Positions 1 through 12,908 of a stretch of DNA of 64,000 bases are shown piece by piece. The notes under the pieces were generated by a model. The model was not told the DNA's origin and ran no database searches. It saw only the letters and a program-made list of their open reading frames with translations. A program made the position numbers and the translations under genes. Position 1 is the first letter of the stretch, and every line of letters begins with the position of its first letter. Origin of the DNA: Nematostella vectensis (taxonomy: Eukaryota > Cnidaria > Anthozoa > Actiniaria > Edwardsiidae); NCBI RefSeq assembly GCF_932526225.1, contig NC_064043.1:9901821-9965820 (forward strand). The letters run 5' to 3'.

Positions 1-189
1 CATGTAGAAAAAAATATAAATCCTTCTCAAAAAAACGTTCTTTGGCAAGTTTAGAAGATTTAAGAACGTTTTTTTATAACCAGGAAACGCTTTCGAAGAT
101 AAGGAGGGAACGATCTTGCTACGCTTAACGCACTTGCCGGCTGTCATTTAGGGTAATTCGGAAATGTTTTCTTTTCCAACGCTCGAAGG

Positions 190-239
190 CCAAGGTCACT
201 GGGGCCAAGGTCACTGGGGCCAAGGTCACTGGGACCAAG
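190..239. repeat. 15-bp tandem repeat, about 3 copies
   Basis: A short run of the unit GGTCACTGGGGCCAA repeats a little over three times, the last copy with one change. It lies downstream of the last recognised CUB exon, where the rest of that gene should continue. I see no exon in bases 1-432 that I can defend. Confidence 0.7.
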
Positions 240-432
240 TGTACGAGCAGGACGATACAGTACTTCTTGTCCTTCCTAATGTTAAGGGCACATATCCAGA
301 TGATTTTAAATGCAAGCCGGTACACAGGCTAAAGAGTTAGACTTTATTTAACACGATGCGTATACTTTTCGTTGCCTTAGAGGCATATAGTTATAACATA
401 CCGACAGAAGTGTAGGAAATACTTCTACATAC

Positions 433-3400
433 CGACAGATGAGTAGGACATATTGAATCCAGAAAGCTCGTTGTCCTTATCCGTTATAAATGATATTCTT
501 GTAGGTCCTATGGTCGTCAGGTCCGGGGGAATGATAGATGCACAGAAAATACCCTTTAATGTAGCGCTATCCGTCGCACCTTGTTGAACCTAAGTGAATA
601 ATTATCAAGAAAAATGGCGACTACGATCCATAAATTGCGCTAAAATTAGCTCTCCCACTTCTCCTTAAACTTGAAATAAACTTTTAAGTTATTAAAACTT
701 TATTATTAATATGCCTGAATAGCCTCGAGTGCAGAAATATCATTTGGGATCTATCGTATGTGCCGCATAGCATTTTGGACGGGATTTCATTGTAGATGAT
801 CCAATTACTGCCGTTTCATAGGAAGCCATTCCCGAGACTCAACGTTCAATCTGCAAACATTCTTCCGTGAAACAAACCTGTTGACTTACAACTGTTGTCT
901 AGCCCACGCGTTCTGACCTCTGTCACTCGCTCTGACCTCTGTCACTCGTTCTAATTTCTGTTACTCATTCTGATCTCTGTCACTCGTTTTGATCTCTGTC
1001 ACTCGTTCTGACGTTTCACTCGATCTGATCTCTTTCACTCGTTCTTACCTCTGTCACTCGTTCTGACCTCTGTCACTCGTTTTGATCTCCGTCACTCGTT
1101 CTGACTTCTTACACTCGTTCTGACCTCTTACACTCGTTCTGACCTCTGTCACTCGTTCTGACCTCTGTCACTTGTTCTGACCTCTGTCACTCGTTCTGAC
1201 CTCTGTCACTTGTTCTGACCTCTGTCACTTGTTCTGACCTCTGTCACTTGTTCTGACCTCTGTCACTCGTTCTGACCTCTGTCACTTGTTCTGACCTCTG
1301 TCACTTGTTCTGACATCTGTCACTCGTTCTGACTTCTTACACTCGTTCTGACCTCTGTCACTCGTTCTGACCTCTGTCACTCGTTCTGACTTCTTACACT
1401 CGTTCTGACCTCTGTCACTCGTTCTGACTTCTTACACTCGTTCTGACCTCTTACACTCGTTCTGACCTCTGTCACTCGTTCTGACTTCTTACACTCGTTC
1501 TGACCTCTTACACTTGTTCTGACCTCTTACACTCGTTCTGACTTCTTACACTCGTTCTGACCTCTTACACTCGTTCTGACCTCTGTCACTCGTTCTGACC
1601 TCTGTCACTCGTTCTGACCTCTGTCACTTGTTCTGACCTCTTTCACTCGTTCTGACCTCTGTCACTCGTTCTGACCTTTGTCACTCGTTCTGACCTCTTA
1701 TACTCGTTCTGAACTCTGTCACTCGTTCTGACCTCTGTCACTCGTTCTGATCTCTTACACTCGTTCTGACCTCTGTCACTCGTTCTGACCTCTGTCACTC
1801 GTTCTGACCTCTGTCACTTGTTTTGACCTCTGTCACTCGTTCTGACCTCTTACACTCGTTCTGACCTCTGTCACTCGTTCTGACGTCTTTCACTCGTTCT
1901 GACCTCTGTCACTTGTTCTGACCTCTGTCACTCGTTCTGACCTCTGTCACTTGTTCTGACCTCTGTCACTTGTTCTGACCTCTGTCACTCGTTCTGACCT
2001 CTGTCACTTGTTCTGACCTCTGTCACTCGTTCTGACTTCTTACACTTGTTCTGACCTCTTACACTCGTTCTGACCTCTGTCACTTGTTCTGACCTCTTAC
2101 ACTCGTTCTGACCTCTGTCACTTGTTCTGACCTCTGTCACTCGTTCTGACCTCTGTCACTTGTTTTGACCTCTGTCACTCGTTCTGACCTTTGTCACTCG
2201 TTCTGACCTCTTACACTCGTTCTGACCTCTGTCACTTGTTCTGACCTCTGTCACTTGTTCTGACCTCTGTCACTTGTTCTGACCTCTGTCACTTGTTCTG
2301 ACCTCTTACACTCATTCTAACCTCTGTCACTCGTTCTGACCTCTTACACTCGTTCTGACCTCTGTCACTCGTTCTGACCACTTACACTCGTTCTGACCTC
2401 TGTCACTCGTTCTGATCTCTTACACTCGTTCTGACCTCTGTCACTCGTTCTGACCTCTGTCACTCGTTCTGACCTCTGTCACTTGTTTTGACCTCTGTCA
2501 CTCGTTCTGACCTCTTACACTCGTTCTGACCTCTGTCACTCGTTCTGACGTCTTTCACTCGTTCTGACCTCTGTCACTTGTTCTGACCTCTGTCACTCGT
2601 TCTGACCTCTGTCACTTGTTCTGACCTCTGTCACTTGTTCTGACCTCTGTCACTCGTTCTGACCTCTGTCACTTGTTCTGACCTCTGTCACTCGTTCTGA
2701 CTTCTTACACTTGTTCTGACCTCTTACACTCGTTCTGACCTCTGTCACTTGTTCTGACCTCTTACACTCGTTCTGACCTCTGTCACTTGTTCTGACCTCT
2801 GTCACTCGTTCTGACCTCTGTCACTTGTTTTGACCTCTGTCACTCGTTCTGACCTTTGTCACTCGTTCTGACCTCTTACACTCGTTCTGACCTCTGTCAC
2901 TTGTTCTGACCTCTGTCACTTGTTCTGACCTCTGTCACTTGTTCTGACCTCTGTCACTTGTTCTGACCTCTTACACTCGTTCTGACCTCTGTCACTCGTT
3001 CTGACGTCTTTCACTCGTTCTGACCTCTGTCACTTGTTCTGACCTCTGTCACTCGTTCTGACCTCTGTCACTTGTTCTGACCTCTGTCACTTGTTCTGAC
3101 CTCTGTCACTCGTTCTGACCTCTGTCACTTGTTCTGACCTCTGTCACTTGTTCTGACTTCTTACACTTGTTCTGACCTCTTACACTCGTTCTGACCTCTG
3201 TCACTTGTTCTGACCTCTTACACTCGTTCTGACCTCTGTCACTTGTTCTGACCTCTGTCACTCGTTCTGACCTCTGTCACTTGTTTTGACCTCTGTCACT
3301 CGTTCTGACCTTTGTCACTCGTTCTGACCTTTGTCACTCGTTCTGACCTCTTACACTCGTTCTGACCTCTGTCACTTGTTCTGACCTCTGTCACTTGTTC

Positions 3401-6400
3401 TGACCTCTGTCACTTGTTCTGACCTCTGTCACTTGTTCTGACCTCTTACACTCATTCTAACCTCTGTCACTCGTTCTGACCTCTTACACTCGTTCTGACC
3501 TCTGTCACTCGTTCTGACCACTTACACTCGTTCTGACCTCTGTCACTTGTTCTGACCTCTGTCACTTGTTCTGACCTCTGTCACTCGTTCTGACTTCTTA
3601 CATTGTTCTGACCTCTGTCACTTGTTCTGACCTCTTACACTCGTTCTGACCTCTGTCACTTGTTCTGACCTCTGTCACTCGTTCTGACCTCTGTCACTTG
3701 TTCTGACCTCTTACACTCGTTCTGACCTCTGTCACTCGTTCTGACCTCTGTCACTCGTTCTGACCTCTGTCACTCGTTCTGACCTCTGTCACTCGTTCTG
3801 ACCTCTTTCACTCGTTCTAACCTCTGTCACTTGTTCTGACCTCTTACACTCGTTCTAACCTCTGTCACTCGTTCTGACCTCTTTCACTCGTTCTAACCTC
3901 TGTCACTCGTTCTGACCTCTGTCACTCGTTCTGACCTCTAACTCTTTTGACCTCTGTCAGAGAGGACAAGAGACTTAAAAAGACTGCATGGGAGACTAAC
4001 TCGAAGCCTGCTCATTTTCAAAATCAGTCGAAAGCCTATTTCTTAACGAAACTGTCCATAAGAGAAACATCCGCTATTTTCTTTTACACATATGTGTATT
4101 CGAAGTTCATGTCTTCATCACATTTGATTGATGGAAAAGTGTTGGCAGCTTGCGATTTTTCCGTACCCGATATGATAAAAAACATAATGCCATACATGTG
4201 ACCTTCTTATAGCCAGAGACCAAGAAACTCTTCTCTCTCTTATGGATATTTGCTTGCATGAAATGGCCTTAGTATATTTTTGGCGGGAACTTTATGAGAA
4301 TGAACATCAACAAAACTTCCAGAAGCGATACCTCGCCTCCCGCGAACGTGAGGTAAACAAAGTCATGACGCTTCTAGTCACGGGGATTAATCAATGCTGT
4401 ACACCGAGCCTTCAGCGAATAATTGTTTTTACTATTAAACACTTTCCCCTCCCCCGAGGCGGAGAGATAAAAACAGACCGGGGTGATCGTCGGCAAAATC
4501 AATTTGAACCCTAAGGGATAGCACTTTGGGTGTGGTCAACAGAAATTAGAGATAGCAGAATCCTTCAACCCCCCTTAAGTGATAGCGGTATAGGAAGGAG
4601 AACATGTTCTCATGCAGTAGGTCGAAATTTTACACCCTAAAAGATAGTCCGATCACTTCCGTCTACTTTTCTGAAGAGCCCCTGCCTACCTTTAAGAACC
4701 TTACCTTAAGAAAATCAAATTTACAGTCTTTTTCCTCCTCCAATTCAAACGAATGGAATTTGGTTGTTATTCTGTAGCCCATCCCAAGATTAATGAGCCA
4801 GAGACACGACAGCGAGTGAGGGTAATTCTGCGGATGGCTAGGTGACGTGATAAATCCGCTAGTAGCGTTCAACTCCACATTACAAATACCTAGGGGAGTG
4901 GGGAATTATCTTCATTATTTACCACTATCCATCACTTTCCGTTATTATCATAATCAATATCACCACCATCATCGTATTAACACAAACGGGAAACTAGATG
5001 ATACACAACGAAATTATAAATGTAGTTTCAAAATTCTCCCACTGTCTATAGACCAATTTGACTTATGTCATTTTGGAGTGCCGAATAAACTACGTATTCC
5101 TACTTCAACTGTTTGTATTAGCCTTGCGTATAAGAAAAAAAACGCGTCGCTGGGGGTCCAGTTACTATCTACGAGGTTAGATAGCGCGTCGTTTGAAAGG
5201 TCGTAAGCGCGTAGGGACATAGCTCACTGGAGGAGCGAAACTGAGGCAAATACATCCAGTTGAAGTAGGAATACGTAGTTTATTAGACATCACTTTGGAA
5301 TAAAATTGTCATATAGCCCGTGATTTGACTACCTGTTTTCTGAGCAAAAAAACCACCGGGCTGTCCACTTTCATTAAAGTGCAATTTCATAAGCATATAT
5401 TTCCCAGTTGACCTCACAGTATCTCCAAGCATCAATCCGCACATCCGCGGACGAATAAGGGGAGCAGTGGTAGTCTTCCCGTCATACAGCTCGACATAAT
5501 CGTTCTTGCACCCTTCCTAACATACCAGAGAAGGTTAATGAATAGTTATCCAATAACACAAAAACTTAACAACAATCACACAAAAACTATACATATACGC
5601 TTTACCTATCATACCAGGAAAGGTTTATGAATAGTTATCCAAAAACACAAAAACTCAACAACAATCACACAAAAACTATACATATACGCTTTACCTATCA
5701 TAGCAGGAAAGGTTAATGACTAGTTATCCAATAACATCGCACAAAAACTATACATATACGCTTTACCTATCATAGCAGGAAAGGTTAACGAATAATTGTC
5801 CAGTTACATCACAAAGACACTACATATACAGTCGTTTGACTAAAGGTTGTCATCAACCGGCTTTGCGACTACCCTGGATACCAGAGGCTCCGAGCTTCGC
5901 AGCGACAACGATTTAAGCGAAGCGAAGCTCTTTCGCTTCGCTCAAAATGTGGTCGCCGCGAAGATTCGAGCCTCTGCTACCCAGGGTACTACGCGACAAG
6001 CCGGCATTGCATATATTAGCCACCGCTACAACGTCTAAGTCTGAAGTTATGCAGTGACTAATATATGCAGCTAAGCGCTTCAGTGTTTTTTACCCATGTT
6101 TACATGCGGGCTTGTCGCGTAGTCGCAAAGCCGGTTGATGACAACCTTTTGTCAAACGACTGTATATGCTGTACCTACTATACTAGGAAAGGTAACGACT
6201 AGTTATCCAATTTCATCACGCAGAGACCATGCATAAAGGCTTAACCTATCATACCAGGAAATATAAAGGAATAGCTAACCATTCACACCACTCAGCAATG
6301 AACTATACATAAAACCATCTGATGGTACAAATAGGGAATCAAAATACAGGCAATAGTAAGGAACTCTGGAAGAACCGCAAAATATCTGTTCCGCAGCCCG

Positions 6401-9400
6401 TTTTTTTGGGCTAGGAATATGTTAGACCCCTCGGTTGCTTGGGAAAAAATCGTCCCGATCGGTTATACAGGCAATTATTCATGTGCTAAAATGAATAACC
6501 ACTGGCTTGGAAAAAAAAAGGGATGGTGGAAAAAAGGAACATATATTTTTCCCCAGCAACTTTTAAAATGGATATTTTAGGCATCATAACATATTAAAAC
6601 GACTAAATATGCCATTTTAACGTGTTTCGGGATGGGGTGCTCGTTGTATGCCCTTGTTAAACATAAACTCGTCTCTTGGCCAAATTGACATGATAGGAAT
6701 TATCTCTACATACCGAGTTGGCAAGCTGTTGAGAATGGGTATTCATCCAAGTCGTTGGCAATGCGTGACATCATATAGGTGGAGATAGCATTTTATTGGT
6801 ATCATCGTTAGTCGTCAAGAACGGTTGTCAATCACCAGTATCGATAGCATGAACAGAGATAACATCATTAGCAAAGTTATCACAGACAACAAGGTTTACC
6901 CGGTATCTCCCTCCTCGTTAAAGTGGCCATATTAGATCAGGGTAGATGAGGCCAAATCATGCGCTGCTAAGGTAATTTGTCACTAGCAAAGGAAATTCAT
7001 AGAGAGAAGGACGCGGACACTTAAAGTGCCCTTGTCAGCCACGCCTTTGTTAATGTTTTTATTTTAATATTGGAAAGCACATAATGTGCTAAAATCTCGA
7101 AATAACGATCTAAAACAAAGTTTAACACTTTATTTACCAACCCCAAACTAAAATATCAGATTGATTTTCCCAAATCAGCCGATGGAAACGGATGCTTTTT
7201 CACACTTGGTAAGTACCAAGTGTAAGAATGACAAAATGGCGGCTGCCAAAGGCTGTTCGCTTACTTCGTTTACGTTGTCTTCCAGTATTAGCGCAGTTTT
7301 AACAGGGCTTTACGCATGCAAAGTAATCAGCCATGTTCCTTTCGATCGTGAAAAGACAAATACCGTAATAATTCGAAAGAGCGCCCTCCTTTAAACAAGC
7401 GCCCCCTCTTCTCCCACTAAAAATATCCCAACAAAAGCACCACTTGGATGGTGTAAATCTTAATTTTTTTAGCTCTCATTGACATCTTCACATTACAACA
7501 CGGTCTATTTATTATAACTTCAACTTCTTTATAACTATGTGAGCAAATTTTTGTTCTTAATCGATTCAGAAGCTGGTACTTACCGCCGAAATGAAATAAG
7601 CACCCCCTCTCCAATAAGCGTCCCCTCCCCAATAAGCACCCCCAAAAGACCCGAAAAATTAAATAAGCGCCCGGGCGCTAATTCGAACCATAACGGTATA
7701 TTTCAGGCTAGCCAAAACCAAGATGGCCCAATCGTGTCAGGTCAGGGTAAAGTTAGATTGAGTCATTTCATTCTATATTTTTCTAAATAATTTCATCTTG
7801 ATTATATAAAAGTTCAAGAAAAAAAAAGGGCTAGGGTCGAACTTTCAAGTACATTCACGTGTATAATGGAATAGGTAGGGTACAGTAAGGCACGCAGTTT
7901 AAAGAAAGGCTTATACAATGACATTATGGGCTAAGGGACGGACAATTGGAAAAGTGAAGGGGGTGGGGAGGGTCAATATAATAAAAACCCTGAAACAAAT
8001 AAGTGCCCGAGTGTCAGGCCCTTTTATCGTTCCCTATGGAGTATATACCGGGAAACAATAAAAAGAGGGCCTGATACAAATACTGTAAAACTTTCATGTT
8101 GTGCACATAAAAATGCGCGCTCTGACTGGCCCTTAGCGGCATATACAAATATCTTGCCCAAGCCGGTATCTCATCGGTATCATTTTTCGATGCTAAGATC
8201 TACAAAGGCGCTGGAAATATGGATGCCGTAGAAGCTGCCTTAATACTACGGATATCAATAGTAGTAGTTATCAAATTCTTAGATAGACCAGGAACCAGGT
8301 GCCGAATATTCAATAAATTTGTCTGTGAGAGCGAAAAATTATTGGCATTGTTTGCGGTACTTCCCGCGAGTTGATCGAGTGAGCTTGTCAATGAAATTTG
8401 TGTTCAAGAAGAGGTTTTTCTATGTAGACGAAAAACCCTGTTTAGTAAATTGGTGATGTTAATATCCTGTAGTAATTTGGTTTGATCTGATGTGTGGATC
8501 TGCAGTCAAATACGTAAACTGTAAATCTCTTGCGCCGTGAACTATCTTTGCGTTTTCCTATCAGGTTTTTGAAAGCATTGAAATCATTTTACATAGTTAC
8601 CTCACCGAGGTTCGTCGTTACTAAAACTACTAACCTTGCATATAACACCATGTAATTTTGCTTTACATAAATGCTGTTGATAATTTGATTTGGGCATTTG
8701 ATTGTGCTACCACGCGCGTCATTTATGTGGGACAATTTGACAGCCGATGTATTTTGAAAGCGGCCCGAAAAGGGGCGGCGGGCGTTGCGTTTAGTATTTG
8801 TGTCAAGCGTAGTTTTGTTTTACCTCTCCGACTTTTGAAAAATAAAATCGCCTGAAACTCGGGCTAGTGTAGCTTGAAGACCCACCCCCTCTCCCATTTT
8901 GTTATAGTCCGTTCCTAATAAAACAGAGTATAAGACGGAGGATGGAGGGTATATCAGGCGCGTAGGCAGCATTGGCTAAGGTGGGGGGGAGGTGCGTAGT
9001 CATAGGTATCATATGGAAAAAAAACATTTAGGATTCCTTCATAAGAGATGACCCCTTTTTTGGCCGCTAAAGGGGTGCAAAGGGAGCGTGCGCACCCGCC
9101 CTGTGTACGCGCCTACTTATACTTTGAAAGCAATAAATGTTGGTCAAGATAACAACAACAACAACAAACAACAATATAACTTTATTTATACCACACACAG
9201 AAATTACAGTAAGAAAATAAATAATAATTACAGATTTTGGGTATTGGCTGCCTAGAAGTAACTAAAAAGCTAATCTGGCTAGGCAGCACAAAATAGTTCA
9301 ATTAAATGGAGCGTATAGCAAGGACGTACAAGGCACGAATACAAAATACATGAAAGCAGCAGCAAAATAAAATGCAATAAAACAAAAAAACTAGATAGAG

Positions 9401-12400
9401 GCTAATAATTTTCAAGGATTGAGGTCTTTATTGCAGCCTTGAAGCTAGGCAAACGCATGGTTTTGGTAGGTTCTTTGATGTTATTCCAAATTGAGGCACC
9501 TTTAAAACGAATATTAAACTTTCCATAATTAGTTCGAGGTAAAGGGAGGCAGTACGATGATTTAGAAGCCAGTCTTGTATTATATTTGTGCCTTGAAGCA
9601 ACCGTAGTAAAAAAAGAATCAAAAGGAGTTGGAAGTAGATTCAAATTAAATTTGTACATAAATATTGTGTTTAAGTAATAGATTAGATCAGGAGATTTCA
9701 AGATATTTAGTTTTCTAAAGATAGGAGAAGTATGTTCAATGTAAGATGAGAAAGTTATGATTCTAACAGCTTTCTTCTGTAAAATAAAAAGAGGCTTGAT
9801 TGTTGATTCATATGTGTTGCCCCAAATAATAGCACCATAAGTAAGAAATGGATAAATTAGAGAATAATATAGCTGAGTGAGAATTGTTGGTGATACATAG
9901 TAACGCAGCTTTGCTATTATTCCGACACCTCTGGAGATTTTCTTACTTAACTGGTTAATGTGCTCCTTCCAGTTAAGAAAGGAGTCAATAACTACACCAA
10001 GATATTTGATATTATTTTTTTGTTTAATGGTATTATTATTGATTGATAAAGAAATAGAACTAGCCAGCCTCTTTTGTGCTGGTCGAAAAATGACAAAATT
10101 AGTTTTACTGATGTTCAAAGCCAATTTATTTGCACAAAGCCAACGATTTATATTATACAGATCTGTGTTTACTTTGGTCTCTAAGGATGTCAATGAAGAA
10201 TCGGCACAAAATAAATTGGCATCATCAGCAAATAAATGAAAGTCAAATAAGTTGGAGCAGTTATTAAAATCATTAATGTACAGAAGAAAGAGAAGTGGAC
10301 CAAGTACTGAACCTTGAGGCACTCCACATGTTATTGGTAGTGGTGCAGATGACACATTACCAATAGAAACAAACTGTTGCCTGTTTGATAAGTAGGAAAC
10401 AAACCATTCATAAGCTATGCCACGGATGCCGTATGAATAAAGTTTTGCTAATAATATTTTATGATCAACAGTATCAAAAGCTTTGCTAAAATCAAGAAAT
10501 ATGCCACAAGAGTATTGACCACCCTCAATTGATCTTTGGATTTTATCGGTAATAAGCAGAAGAGCATGTTCTGTAGAATGATTGGCTCGAAAGCCAAATT
10601 GATTTTTGTACAAAATATCGTATTTGTCTAGAAATTTTATCACTCTGTTATACATTAACCTTTCAAGTAACTGATTAAAAATAGATAATAATGATATTGG
10701 TCTAAAATTAGAAGTGTCAAAATGAGAGCCTGATTTGTAAATAGGTATGACACGTGCAATTTTGAAGGCATCAGGTACAATGCCAGAAGAAAAGGACAGA
10801 TTGTATAATATCTCCAGAGGCCTTGAAATAATAGAGCTTAGTATTTTAAGAACTGTAATTGGAATGCTATAAGAACCACAAGCTTTACCTGATTTAATTC
10901 CTAAGATTATACTTCTAATTTCCTCTGTAGATGTGGGAGCTAGAAGAAAGCTGTTAGAATTAGCTGTTGGAAGAAATTCTGAAAATAAAGTGTTTACTTT
11001 TGGAATATTGTTGCTGATATTTCTGCCAACATTAGCAAAGAAGTAATTGAACTCATTTGCTATCTCATTTACATTGGTTAAAACCTTATTAGAAGATACA
11101 ATTTTTGAAGGTGTGAAATGAGCCTTAGGCTTTAGCACGACAATTTCTTTTATCCCTTTCCAGATATTTTTTATGTTAGATTTGTTAAAATTAAAGTACT
11201 TTTCATAGTATTTTCTCTTACTTATTGCTATTAAATGGTTCAATTTATTTCTATAGATTTTGTATTTTTCAAAATGATATTGATTTCTAGATTTAATAAA
11301 CTTCCTATAGAGCCTGTTCTTATAATTAATCGAAGTTCTGATGCCCTTGGATATCCAAGGTTTTGCTTTGAATTTAATTTCTTTTCTAGAAAGTTTTTTC
11401 ATTGGAACATGGGAATTAATTATTTCATTAGACTTAGCAAGAAAACAGGAAAAAATATCGTTAACATTATCCATACCATAAAACTGTAAAGACCAATCAA
11501 TTTGGCTAAAATCATTAATTAAAGCTTCCTGATCCAACCTAGAATAGTCCCTTTGGTAGAAGTCATTTTTTGAGACATTGATATTAATTGAATCTATTGT
11601 CAGAAAATTGGGAAGATGATCTGTTAAGGGATAAACAATATTGCCACTACAAGTTTTATGTTCGAGCGAGTTAAAAAATATATTGTCTATGAGCGTGGCC
11701 GAATGATCAGTTATTCTAGTAGGTTGCAAGATATGTGGCTGAAAAGAATATGAAAATAAAGTATTAAGAAATTCCCCTGTTTGTTGGTGGGAGTCTGAAT
11801 TTAATAAATTCAAATTTATGTCACCTGAAAAAAGGCAGAGCTTTCCCTCCTTACTGATTTTGTCCATGGTTTTATAGGAATGTTCTAAAAAGGGGTCAAG
11901 AGAACTATTTGGATGGCGGTAAATAACTCCACATAATATGTTTTTGCTACCCTTATTATTTTGTATTTCAACCCATAAAGATTCTTGTTGATCATTTGAA
12001 ATGGATAAGTCCTCCCTCAAAATGAAATTAAAAGAATCAGCTATAAATAAACCTACTCCCCCAACTGAAAATTTAGTCGGTTTCGATATATAAGTAAAAC
12101 CTGGGAGAGAACAATTAGCAATATGCTCTCTACAGTCAGAATGCCAGGTTTCAGATAGAGCAATTAACTTAAAAGGATGATTTAAAGTAGAAAGCATATC
12201 TTGTAATTTATCAAAGTTTTTTGAAATACTTCTTATATTACAATGAAGAAGTGAGAGCGATTTGTCTGATAAATTTGAAAGCTCATAAGACGAGTGAAAT
12301 TCATGGGGGGAGTAGTATTTTGAATTAATCTGACTAGGAATATTAATATCTAAATCAAAGTCACTTAAAAAGATGCGGCCTTACATTAAAGTAGGAGAAA

Positions 12401-12908
12401 CTCAGGCTGATAATGCTACCATCCGACACAGAGAGCAACCAGTAGCAGTCCAGGTTGTTGGCGTAATTTGGCGACTGGATTGTCGCGGACCATTCTGGCA
12501 CATTTCCTCCGCAGTTTGCGTCTGAATGTTGTAAATAGAGGAACAAACTCCAACAAATATTTGTTTTGCTTAAATAAGGGTAAAAAGTTTAAAGAAATCT
12601 TTACCATCTTAATTGAAACCAAATTTATCTGAATTACTATATTTTTAGAATGAGATGGAAATAATTTTAAAAAAAATTTTTCGCCGCTTTTTTACCCGAT
12701 TTCACCTCTTCAACTGGTATAAACGATGAATAAATATTACGTCATTCAATTTTTTGCCTTACTAAATAACATCGACTTTAGATGAACGATTATTCACTCG
12801 GAAATAAAAGAAAATACTACGCCTTATCCACATACCTGCGCTATGAGACGAGATTAATATCCATATTAGCAGCAGAAGCACCTTAATTTTCATTGGTGTT
12901 GTAACCAT
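433..12908 (-). CDS. secreted protein with two CUB domains, partial at 3' end
   Basis: Five exons join in frame: 12908-12836, 12521-12385, 5516-5333, 4889-4705 and 589-433. Each has an AG acceptor and GT donor and the phases match (1, 0, 1, 0, 1 open). Exon 1 encodes a signal peptide (residues 1-24; basic KIK, then LLLLIWILISS). CUB1 spans about residues 28-131, with cysteines 28, 50, 73 and 96 in the usual four-cysteine pattern and an acidic YVELYDG segment. CUB2 spans about 134-242, with cysteines 134, 160, 187 and 209 and a GF-x-x-SY end. CUB domains are extracellular binding modules, often calcium dependent; the partner is unknown here. The frame is still open after the last donor, so more exons lie beyond base 1 or were not recognised. 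Intron 2 carries the LINE and two MITE-like elements; intron 4 carries the 19-bp satellite. Family membership is firm, the specific gene identity is not. Confidence 0.85.
905..3957. repeat. 19-bp satellite array with higher-order repeats
   Basis: About 160 copies of a 19-bp unit, consensus TCACTCGTTCTGACCTCTG, lie head to tail in intron 4 of the CUB gene. Variant positions recur (TTACAC for GTCAC, TTGT for TCGT, GACGTCTTT, ATTCTAACC). Matching rare variants are spaced at exact multiples of 19: 665 bp (1746 to 2411 and 1881 to 2546), 456 bp (2546 to 3002) and 1140 bp (2311 to 3451). This shows amplification of multi-unit blocks. Short or damaged units occur near 1010 and 3600. Confidence 0.97.
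5084..5284. mobile_element. MITE-like element with about 40-bp terminal inverted repeats
   Basis: The left end AATAAACTACGTATTCCTAC is matched in reverse complement by the right end GTAGGAATACGTAGTTTATT. The arms continue about 20 bp further inward with a few mismatches. The 200-bp body has no convincing coding capacity. It lies in the intron between CUB exons 3 and 4. I could not define a target duplication, so the family is unknown. Confidence 0.75.
5517..6290. repeat. tandem repeat, about 6 units of 70-95 bp
   Basis: Units share the cores AGGAAAGGTTAATGA, AGTTATCCAATAAC, ACAAAAACTATACATATACG and CTTTACCTATCATA. The first two units are about 93 bp and later ones about 72 bp, with a deleted AC-rich part. 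The first unit abuts the acceptor of CUB exon 3, and one unit is split by the MITE at 5829-6162. Confidence 0.88.
5829..6162. mobile_element. MITE with about 45-bp TIRs inserted in the tandem repeat
   Basis: The left end CAGTCGTTTGACTAAAGGTT and the right end AACCTTTTGTCAAACGACTG are inverted copies, continuing inward through GTCATCAACCGGCTTTGCGA. Both flanks read TATA, which fits a TA (or TATA) target duplication and a Tc1/mariner-type mover. A second inverted pair (CCCTGGATACCAGAGGCTC against GAGCCTCTGCTACCCAGGG) nests inside, so it may be a composite. The 63-residue ORF inside is not a convincing gene. Confidence 0.85.
7380..7690. repeat. degenerate repeat with recurring AATAAGCRCCCCC motif
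   Basis: The phrases AAACAAGCGCCCCC, AATAAGCACCCCCTC, AATAAGCGTCCCC and AATAAGCACCCCC recur across this intronic stretch. It looks like the edge of a dispersed repeat, but I cannot name the family or set its limits. The rest of 6291-9149, also in CUB intron 2, holds nothing I recognise. Confidence 0.4.
9150..12366 (-). mobile_element. CR1/L2-like non-LTR retrotransposon (LINE), 5' truncated
   Basis: The element lies on the same strand as the CUB gene, inside its intron 2. The 3' end has an AATAAAG signal and a (TTGTTG)n tail, as in CR1/L2-type LINEs that end in short tandem repeats rather than poly(A). Inside is one long open EN-RT frame with no visible frameshift or stop, which implies a young insertion. 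ORF1 and the 5' UTR are missing. The upstream edge is within about 20 bp of the CUB exon 2 donor. A diverged copy of its 3' tail also lies in VPS36 intron 5. Confidence 0.92.
9402..12366 (-). CDS. LINE ORF2: endonuclease plus reverse transcriptase
   Basis: The open frame runs from about 12366 to the stop at 9402, roughly 988 codons. The first methionine, at 12197, gives 931 residues, but endonuclease motifs start upstream of it (LLHCNIRS), so 12197 is probably not the true start. An APE-type endonuclease is shown in order by LLHCNIRS, ALSETW, GGVGLFI, GVIYRHP, SGDIN, the TLIDNIF segment and LTDH. The reverse transcriptase follows with RPISLL, GFRANHST, FLDFSKAFDTVDH, GVPQGSVLGP and the catalytic FADDANLF block near 10207-10230, then thumb and C-terminal parts (KYLGVVID). 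The product would nick DNA and copy the element RNA at the cut. All core motifs look intact, but the missing ORF1 probably prevents autonomous activity. Confidence 0.92.

Noticed and set aside
905..3957. CRISPR-like array
   Set aside because: Units are contiguous with no spacers, the period is 19 bp, and the context is a eukaryotic intron.
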